From Blastococcus tunisiensis (GTDB lineage: Bacteria > Actinomycetota > Actinomycetes > Mycobacteriales > Geodermatophilaceae): a stretch of DNA of 56,370 nucleotides. The stretch covers positions 1-56,370 of the forward strand of contig NZ_FOND01000026.1 in NCBI RefSeq assembly GCF_900112815.1. The letters are read 5' to 3'. This document shows, in pieces, positions 51,732 through 56,370 of the stretch. The translations under genes were made by a program, and so were the position numbers. The notes beneath the pieces were generated by a model. It was not told the origin of the DNA and ran no database searches. It was given only the letters and a program-made list of their open reading frames with translations. Every line of letters starts with the position of its first letter. Position 1 is the stretch's first letter.

Positions 51732-52181
51732 TCAGATCGCCGCGGCGCAGTAGATGGTGCCCGGCTCGGTCATCAGGTCGCCGAACCACAGCGCGCCCTC
51801 GGTCTCGGCGAAGTCGACGCAGAGGTCCTCGATCGACGCCGCGTCGAACTCCGACCGGGTCATCTCCTGCTCGTCGATGCCGACGATCCTGAACTGCGCC
51901 TCGGGGGCATCGCAGTCGACGACCTCGACGTCGCTCTCGCCGCTGCTCTGCACGCAGTCGCCGACCTCCGGGTCGCCGGCGCCGAACCAGCCGGTCAGGG
52001 AACCGAGACCGACGACGGCGGCGGCCAGGACCGCGCCACCGATGCCCAGCCACTTCTTCGCGCCGCTCTTCTGCTGGTCCTCGGGGGCGGCGGCGGAGGC
52101 GCCACCCTGGGGCGGCGCCCAGGCGCCGTCGGGGGTACCGGGCCGGGGGGCCGGGGCGGCGGGGTCGGACGGGTAGGTCAC
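51732..52181 (-). CDS. Membrane-anchored LppU/septum-formation-like protein
   Basis: 149 aa from GTG 52181. A Pro/Ala-rich cytoplasmic tail (about 1-42) precedes one membrane helix (WLGIGGAVLAAAVVGLGSLT). The extracytoplasmic domain carries paired Cys (EVGDCVQSSGESDVEVVDCD) and two later Cys (EDLCVDF, IYCAAAI). GDCV...VxCDxPEA is the pattern of actinobacterial LppU/SCO3897 proteins. The function is unknown. Confidence 0.7.
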   Translation of the reverse strand: MTYPSDPAAPAPRPGTPDGAWAPPQGGASAAAPEDQQKSGAKKWLGIGGAVLAAAVVGLGSLTGWFGAGDPEVGDCVQSSGESDVEVVDCDAPEAQFRIVGIDEQEMTRSEFDAASIEDLCVDFAETEGALWFGDLMTEPGTIYCAAAI

Positions 52182-52410
52182 GGGTGCTCCTGGGCGTTCG
52201 CTGGGAGTGGTGCGATCGCGCAGATCATCGCCCGCCGCGGCTCTGACCAGGGCGGACGCGGCATCGCCCAGGCATCGGTGCGGTCACGAACCGCTCCGGC
52301 CGCCCCGGGAACCCCACCGGACCCCGGGGCCACCGGCGGCGGGAGCGATGACGACAGGAGTCTCGTGCACGCCGTCGCGACGTTCGCCCTCCTGCCTTGG
52401 TGACCGCAGG

Positions 52411-52662
52411 TCACACCGGCGCGGCCGCCCCCGGGAACGGGTCGACCAGGACGGCGGTGGAGCCGGTCCCGCTGTTGTAGATGTCGCTCTCGTCCTCGGC
52501 GCCGCGCTGGCTCACCACGAGCATGTAGGTGATGAGCGCCGCGACGACGAGGACGATGCCCAGCGGGACGAGGATCCGGAACCGCCTGCGGGAGCGCTCG
52601 GCCCCCTCGTCCGCTCCCTGCCCGGAGCGGTCGCGGTCGGGCTCGTCCGACGGTGTCGCCAT
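52411..52662 (-). CDS. Small single-pass membrane protein
   Basis: 83 aa from ATG 52662 (GAGGAGGGACG upstream). A charged N-tail (SDEPDRDRSGQGADEGAERS) is followed by RRRFRILVPLGIVLVVAALI and TYMLVV as one membrane helix, then a short outer tail. No family is known. Two tandem palindromes lie 68-94 bp upstream of the start and may be its operator. The 229 bp between this gene and the one at 51732 (52182-52410) contain nothing recognisable. Confidence 0.65.
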   Translation of the reverse strand: MATPSDEPDRDRSGQGADEGAERSRRRFRILVPLGIVLVVAALITYMLVVSQRGAEDESDIYNSGTGSTAVLVDPFPGAAAPV

Positions 52663-52729
52663 CGTCCCTCCTCGGGTCGGCGGGCTGTCCTCCGGACTCA
52701 TGCCCCTGTCGTCGGGACCTACGCCTGAG

Positions 52730-52756
52730 CCGACATGTCGGGTCGTCGACATGTCG
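52730..52756. promoter_or_regulatory. Two tandem CGACATGTCG palindromes
   Basis: CCGACATGTCGG (52730-52741) and CGACATGTCG (52747-52756) are perfect dyads with centres 16 bp apart. They sit in the 472-bp gap upstream of the small membrane protein gene (start 52662). The rest of the gap to 52818 holds no gene. They look like a double operator for an unknown regulator. Confidence 0.5.
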
Positions 52757-52821
52757 ATTCGTCGACCTGTGCCGAGATCGGACCCGTGCGGGGGACGCGC
52801 GGGGCTGGCGCACCTGAGTAG

Positions 52822-53097
52822 CGTCAGGGGCAACATCCTCTGCTGCCCGGGAGGCACCCCGTCGCTACGTGGCCAGGACGCTGCGCCGAAGCCCATCTGG
52901 GTTGCCCCTGCCGGGGTGACCGGACGATCCACGAGGAACGGTCCAAGGAGATCAGCGAGGCCCGCGCCCACGCGCAGGAGGCCGTCGACTGCCCCGAGTG
53001 CGGCGCGGCCACCAGCCCGCTGAGCATCGTCAGCTGGGGGCACTGCCGGGCCTGCCGGACGGCGCAGTCGAGGGAGATGTACCCGCTGCGCTGGTGA
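52822..53097 (+). pseudogene. Zinc-ribbon protein frame without a normal start codon
   Basis: After an in-frame TAG (52819) the frame runs to TGA 53097. The C-terminal part looks like a real protein: CAEAHLGCPCRGDRTIHEER, ISEARAHAQEAVDCPECGAA, TSPLSIVSWGHCRACRTAQ and REMYPLRW, with six or more Cys in CxxC pairs. There is no ATG or GTG in this frame before the conserved part. It may use a CTG start, be a decayed gene whose 5' end is lost, or contain a frameshift. I do not recognise a characterised family. Confidence 0.45.
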
Positions 53098-53134
53098 GCT
53101 GCGCGCCCGCCCCTGCCCGGAGGACCATCGGGGC

Positions 53135-53416
53135 ATGACCACAGCCAGCTGGAACGGGACCGTCGTCGCCGAGTCCGACGACATCGTGACCGTCGAGGGG
53201 AACGCCTACTTCCCGCGCGACGCGGTGCGCGCCGACGTGCTGCGCCCCTCGGACGCGCAGACCGTCTGCCACTGGAAGGGCACCGCGTCCTACTACGACC
53301 TCGAGGTCGACGGGCAGGTCAACGCGGCAGCCGCCTGGTACTACCCGGAGCCCGAGGACGCCGCGAAGGAGATCGCCGGGCGGGTGGCCTTCTGGAAGGG
53401 CGTCGAGATCCGCTAG
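53135..53416 (+). CDS. DUF427 family protein
   Basis: 93 aa from ATG 53135. WNGTVVAESDDIVTVEGNAY, FPRDAVRADVLRPSD, then CHWKGTASYYDLEVDGQVNA and AAWYYPEPEDAAKEI are diagnostic of DUF427. A Cys-His-Trp-Lys segment is conserved. It is a small soluble beta-rich protein of unknown function. It is tail-to-tail with the gene at 53442. Confidence 0.93.
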   Translation: MTTASWNGTVVAESDDIVTVEGNAYFPRDAVRADVLRPSDAQTVCHWKGTASYYDLEVDGQVNAAAAWYYPEPEDAAKEIAGRVAFWKGVEIR

Positions 53417-53441
53417 TGGGCCCGCCGTCGAGCCCCCGATG

Positions 53442-53855
53442 TCAGTGGGAGGGGCGGGCGCCGGCGAGCTCCCGCGCCGCCTCCGCCGCATCGGCGTCGA
53501 GCTGGCGGGAGATCGCGGTCTGGAAGGAGTCGTAGGCGGCGTCCGGGGTCGTGCCGAGGGCCGTGCCGATCTCGTCCCAGCCGGCACCACCGCGGAGGGC
53601 GGCGCGGATGCCGACCAGCTGGCTGTCGTGCGCCTTGCGCGCGACGACCTCGCCGAGGGCGAGCAGCTCCAGCGCCTCGAAGGTGTCCAGCGACGTGTCG
53701 ACGTCCTTCAGCGACGACGCCCAGGCGTCGTCGTCGTTCTCCTGCACGACGTTGAGCGCGGTGTTCCCGGTGTCCCGGCGGCTGAGGAAGTCCAGACGGG
53801 TCGCGGCGGTCGTCAGCGAGAACTCCGCCTCGAGGGCTTCGGGGGTGATGCTCAT
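53442..53855 (-). CDS. Hypothetical soluble protein
   Basis: 137 aa from ATG 53855. A helical protein: FLSRRDTGNTALNVVQENDD near the start, ALELLALGEVVARKAHDSQL, then IRAALRGGAGWDEIGTALGT, TPDAAYDSF, which recalls a helix-turn-helix of the kind used by small regulators that choose among sites (WDEIGxALG). A DNA-binding role is possible but not assigned. Confidence 0.65.
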   Translation of the reverse strand: MSITPEALEAEFSLTTAATRLDFLSRRDTGNTALNVVQENDDDAWASSLKDVDTSLDTFEALELLALGEVVARKAHDSQLVGIRAALRGGAGWDEIGTALGTTPDAAYDSFQTAISRQLDADAAEAARELAGARPSH

Positions 53856-53969
53856 GCCCGCAGACTTCCCCGTTCGCCCCGGCGCGCCAAACCGCCGCTT
53901 CGGGTGACCCTCGATACCCCTCCCCCGCCCCGCGGGGCGCTACGGAGCGGACGCGGGCGCACACGCGGA

Positions 53970-54004
53970 AGGGCCCGCACCCCCGAGACGGGGATGCGGG
54001 CCCT
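53970..54004 (-). terminator. Rho-independent-type hairpin
   Basis: AGGGCCCGCA (53970-53979) and TGCGGGCCCT (53995-54004) pair exactly around CCCCGAGACGGGG, which can extend the stem. It lies 17 bp past the stop of the ferritin-like gene on the minus strand and likely ends its transcript. Confidence 0.7.
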
Positions 54005-54020
54005 GCGGCGTGCAGTGGGA

Positions 54021-54995
54021 TCAGGCGTCGACGCCCACCGCGTCCTTGGCCAGGGCGGCCAGCTGGGTCTGCGCGGCGCTGGCCACGTTCGACCGGTTCT
54101 TGTGGGTCTCCTCGTAGCGGATCACCACGTTGATGTCGTGCGCCGTCTTCAGGCTCTTGACGGCCTTCACCGCGTCGCCGACGGAGAGGGTGTCGTAGTT
54201 CTTGATCGGCAGCTCGTCGGCGGAGACGTCACCGAGCTCCTCGCGGGCGGAGCGGGCCGCGGCGGCGGCGTCCTTGTCGCCCTCGCGGTCGGCGATCTGC
54301 TCGGCGCGGCGCAGCGACGCGCCACGACCGGCGGCGAAGGTGTCCCGGACGGCCTCGGACAGGGCGTGCGCCCGGTCGGTGACGGCGGCGAAGCGGTCGG
54401 AGGTCTCCTCACCGGCGCTCTTCACCGAGTCCACGGCGTTGTTCACCGTGTTGGCCCAGAACCGGACGGGGGCGTTGACCGCGCGGGCCACGCCACCGGC
54501 GACCTTCTGAACCGGGGTCGGGACGAGCGCCGCCGGGCCGCCCATGGCCTCCTCGGCCAGGACGACGGTCAGCCACTCGACGGTCGCCGAGTGGGCGTCG
54601 ACGAGCTTCTCGGCGAGCTTGCGCACGTCGGTCTTGCCGGCCTGGTCGGCGAGGACCTTCAGGTAGGTCGCGCGGTCCAGCAGCTGGTGCTCGAGCTGCA
54701 GGTCGGTCAGCAGCGCCTCCTCGACCGGGGCGGCCTGCTCGAAGGTGGCCTTGATGACGGCGGAGAGCCGGCCGACCGTCGGGGTGACGACGTCGGGCAC
54801 GCCACCGAGCGCGCGCAGCTGCTCGGTGATCTCCAGGGCCCGGGCCGCGGCGTTGTCGGCGTTCTGCGTGAGCTCGCGGCGCACGGCGTCCGTGCGGGCC
54901 TGCGAGATCCGGGTGCGGGCGACCTGCTCCTCCGTCTGCGTGAGCAGGACGAGGGCGCGCAGCTGGTTGATCAGGGTGCTCGTGGTGTCGGTCAT
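54021..54995 (-). CDS. Ferritin-like (DUF892-like) helical protein
   Basis: 324 aa from ATG 54995. The N-terminal half is a four-helix bundle: TSTLINQLRALVLLTQTEEQ, ARALEITEQLRALGGVPDVV, EEALLTDLQLEHQLLDRATY and DAHSATVEWLTVVLAEEAMG. Spaced Glu and His residues suit a ferritin-like fold, though a complete di-iron set is not certain. A middle part (about 165-225) and an Ala/Arg/Glu-rich helical tail follow. A ferritin-like role in stress or iron is possible. No neighbour supports it directly. Confidence 0.7.
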   Translation of the reverse strand: MTDTTSTLINQLRALVLLTQTEEQVARTRISQARTDAVRRELTQNADNAAARALEITEQLRALGGVPDVVTPTVGRLSAVIKATFEQAAPVEEALLTDLQLEHQLLDRATYLKVLADQAGKTDVRKLAEKLVDAHSATVEWLTVVLAEEAMGGPAALVPTPVQKVAGGVARAVNAPVRFWANTVNNAVDSVKSAGEETSDRFAAVTDRAHALSEAVRDTFAAGRGASLRRAEQIADREGDKDAAAAARSAREELGDVSADELPIKNYDTLSVGDAVKAVKSLKTAHDINVVIRYEETHKNRSNVASAAQTQLAALAKDAVGVDA

Positions 54996-55187
54996 GACGA
55001 AGGAACAACTCCAAGGATTCGGGGATGACCTGACGGTCTTGTTCATGCCCCACGAACCCGGAGTGCTAACTCCTGCAAGCGGATTGCTAGCGGTGAGCCT
55101 CGTCACCCGCCCGCCGTCGGGGTGGGCACCGTCCACGCTGACGGCGCCCACGTCGAGGGGACCTCCGGCACGGGAGGTCCCGATCGG

Positions 55188-55391
55188 TCAGACGGCGGCC
55201 GCGGGTTCGTTCTCCACCGACCGGCGAGGGCTCACCGGGAACCGGAGGACCGGCTGGGTGTCGTCGTCCAGGAGGTGGCGGGGTGCCAGGCGCACCCGGC
55301 GGGCGGGCAGCGCGGACGGCGGCAGGAGCTTGCCGCAGCCGACGCAGTAGCGGCCCCGCTGTTCGACTGCGCTGCAGTGGGTGCAGGTCAT
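55188..55391 (-). CDS. Small zinc-ribbon protein
   Basis: 67 aa from ATG 55391 (GGAGGCACC directly before). A treble-type zinc ribbon, MTCTHCSAVEQRGRYCVGCG (CxxC...CxxC), is followed by a basic, Leu/Pro-rich tail (ALPARRVRLAPRHLLDDDTQ). No family function. Upstream and downstream gaps (54996-55187, 55392-55537) hold no other gene. Confidence 0.7.
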   Translation of the reverse strand: MTCTHCSAVEQRGRYCVGCGKLLPPSALPARRVRLAPRHLLDDDTQPVLRFPVSPRRSVENEPAAAV

Positions 55392-55537
55392 GGTGCCTCC
55401 TCCGACTCGGACGTCCCCCACGGGCTCGTCGGAGGAGACCTTCGCAGGTCACGGGCCCGCATCCGGGCGGTTCCCGTCGCGTGGGACGACCTGTAATCCG
55501 ACCGTCACCTACCGTGAGAGCTTGCGCACAGGCCCCG

Positions 55538-56011
55538 CTACGGCCGGCCGTCGAGGACCTCGACCAGCCGGTCGAGGAACGGTCGCTGGCCCGTCAGCAG
55601 CCGTGCCCTCGCCTCGTCCAGGGCGAACCAGGCCGCCCGGTCGATCTCGGGGAACTCCTGCACCCGTCCGGAGCGCGGCGGCCACTCCAGCTCGAAGGTG
55701 TTGCTCCGGGTCGTGGTCGCGTCCAGATCGCCCTCGGCGGCCCAGACCGTGAGCACCTTGGCGCTCGTCACCCGGTGCGAACCGAGCGGCACGAGGTCGG
55801 CCGCCGGCACGGGCGAGCCCAGCTCCTCGGCGAACTCCCGCCGGGCGACGGCGAGCGGGTCCTCCTCCGGGCCGTGCTCGCCCTTCGGGATCGACCAGGC
55901 GCCGGCGTCCTTCCGCGCCCAGAACGGGCCGCCCATGTGCCCGAGCAGCACCTCGGGCCCGCCCGGCCGCCGCCGGTACAGCAGGATCCCGGCACTCGTC
56001 CTCGTCGCCAC
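55538..56011 (-). CDS. NUDIX hydrolase
   Basis: 157 aa from GTG 56011 (GGAGGAGGG upstream). TSAGILLYRRRPGGPEVLLG, then WSIPKGEHGPEEDPL and the Nudix box completed by AVARREFAEELGSPV (G-x5-E-x7-REFAEELG). The C-terminal EFPEIDRAAWFALDEARARL is typical. The family cleaves nucleoside diphosphate-linked substrates. Members with PKGE and this tail resemble diadenosine-polyphosphate or general NTP-cleaning Nudix proteins. The exact substrate is not known. Confidence 0.92.
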   Translation of the reverse strand: MATRTSAGILLYRRRPGGPEVLLGHMGGPFWARKDAGAWSIPKGEHGPEEDPLAVARREFAEELGSPVPAADLVPLGSHRVTSAKVLTVWAAEGDLDATTTRSNTFELEWPPRSGRVQEFPEIDRAAWFALDEARARLLTGQRPFLDRLVEVLDGRP

Positions 56012-56065
56012 CGGGCCCTCCTCCTGTGCAGACCGTGCGCTGGTCGGCAGTTCTCCACGCTCGGG

Positions 56066-56107
56066 TTCAAGGAGTCGACGCAACACCTCGATGAAGACGA
56101 GGTGTTG
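56066..56107 (+). repeat. IS30-type terminal repeat and internal hairpin (right element)
   Basis: TTCAAGGAGTCGACGCAACACC (56066-56087) contains the same GTCGnCGCAACACC core as the left element. CAACACCTCG (56081-56090) and CGAGGTGTTG (56098-56107) form a 10-bp inverted repeat just before the transposase ATG, a likely regulator of transposase expression or a terminator against read-in. Confidence 0.55.
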
Positions 56108-56110
56108 TCG

Positions 56111-56370
56111 ATGGGTACGACCGGGCATGTTCCGCTCCCGAACGAGGTGCGCCGACGGTTCTGGCGGTTGATCGCCGCGGGATCCTCCACCGAGGACGCC
56201 GCGGCAGCTGTCGGGGTCACCGGCAGCACCGGGCGCCGGTGGTTCCTCGGGGCCGGCGGCATCCCGCCGGTACATCTGGCCGAGCCCAAAGGCCGATACC
56301 TGTCCTTCAGCGAGCGCGAGGAGATCGCCCTGGATCGGGCAGCCGGTCTGGGCGTCCGGGAGATCGCCCG
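56111..56370 (+). mobile_element. IS30-family transposase, N-terminal part (runs off window)
   Basis: From ATG 56111 the frame runs 86 codons to the window end. MGTTGHVPLPNEVRRRFWRL is followed by DAAAAVGVTGSTGRRWF (helix-turn-helix), GGIPPVHLAEPKGRYLSFSE and EREEIALDRAAGLGVREIAR. It is homologous to the left-end frame but distinct. The DDE domain is outside the window. A GTG at 56102 in the same frame is an alternative start inside the hairpin arm. Confidence 0.88.

Noticed and set aside
52730-52756. Possible LexA/SOS box
   Set aside because: CGACATGTCG lacks the GAAC/GTTC half-sites of actinobacterial LexA boxes.
55061-55069. GAGTGCTAA, a half of the HrcA CIRCE element, upstream of the ferritin-like gene
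   Set aside because: The matching TTAGCACTC half at nine-base spacing is absent, so it is not a CIRCE operator.
1-56370. CRISPR arrays, tRNA or rRNA genes
   Set aside because: No regularly spaced repeats, cloverleaf-like sequences or conserved rRNA blocks were seen on either strand.

Overview
The window is very GC-rich (about 73-74% by eye), with dense GC3-rich genes, many GTG starts and ATGA/GTGA stop-start overlaps. Gene content (DtxR/IdeR with IdeR boxes, CsoR, fused CydDC, DUF4192, PGPGW, TRAP DctP) fits a high-GC actinobacterium. From general recognition it looks like Geodermatophilaceae (Blastococcus/Geodermatophilus/Modestobacter type), but this is inference. No rRNA, tRNA or CRISPR was seen. 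Both ends of the window lie inside related but non-identical IS30-family transposase genes that read outward. The sequence between them looks like ordinary chromosome.

Layout. 1-321: IS30 fragment. 346-4264: a GNAT/acyl-CoA-synthetase-like protein acetyltransferase overlapping an AcuC deacetylase, a reversible lysine-acetylation pair. 4431-8902: a DtxR/IdeR iron regulator, an S9 peptidase broken by a 1-nt frameshift, a DUF4192 protein and a Dabb protein. 9000-13896: a tight five-gene glycan or glycolipid-like cluster (GT4, methyltransferase, alpha/alpha-toroid protein, two tandem GT2 paralogues). 13915-16581 (minus): DksA/TraR zinc finger, methyltransferase, YibE/F membrane protein, then a separate STAS protein. 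16765-17749: Hsp20 and a MerR-type regulator. 17811-21739: copper operon csoR-copZ-exported His-rich protein-copA. 22178-23484: M56 metalloprotease and BlaI repressor (minus), divergent from 23597-29646 cydA-cydB-cydDC, with twin BlaI-type operators between them. 29821-35731: a DHFR-like reductase, a YiiX-like peptidase, then on the minus strand a phosphotriesterase-like hydrolase, TRAP DctP, an NAD-type quinate/shikimate dehydrogenase, an SDR and a NYN-like protein. 35870-38947: small membrane and unknown proteins and a GT-C transferase. 38965-45089 (minus): a ferric-iron ABC transporter (SBP, permease, ATPase) followed by an aldolase-epimerase-GT2 operon, each preceded by an IdeR-type box. 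45205-48127: GNAT, small proteins, and MarR, TetR and SRPBCC genes. 48152-49863: an ECF sigma factor coupled to a YCII/DGPF protein. 50060-56011: two convergent channel-like genes, small membrane and zinc-ribbon proteins, DUF427, a ferritin-like protein and NUDIX. 56066-56370: the second IS30 fragment.

How it fits together. The strongest themes are metal homeostasis and respiration. A copper-export operon adjoins the copper-independent bd oxidase, with a BlaI/M56 sensor pair between them. A DtxR/IdeR regulator and IdeR-like boxes mark the iron transporter and, unexpectedly, a sugar-like biosynthetic operon. A dispersed hairpin repeat occurs in three copies, and two of them are translated in frame as parts of proteins (the acetyltransferase N-terminus and the CopA linker).
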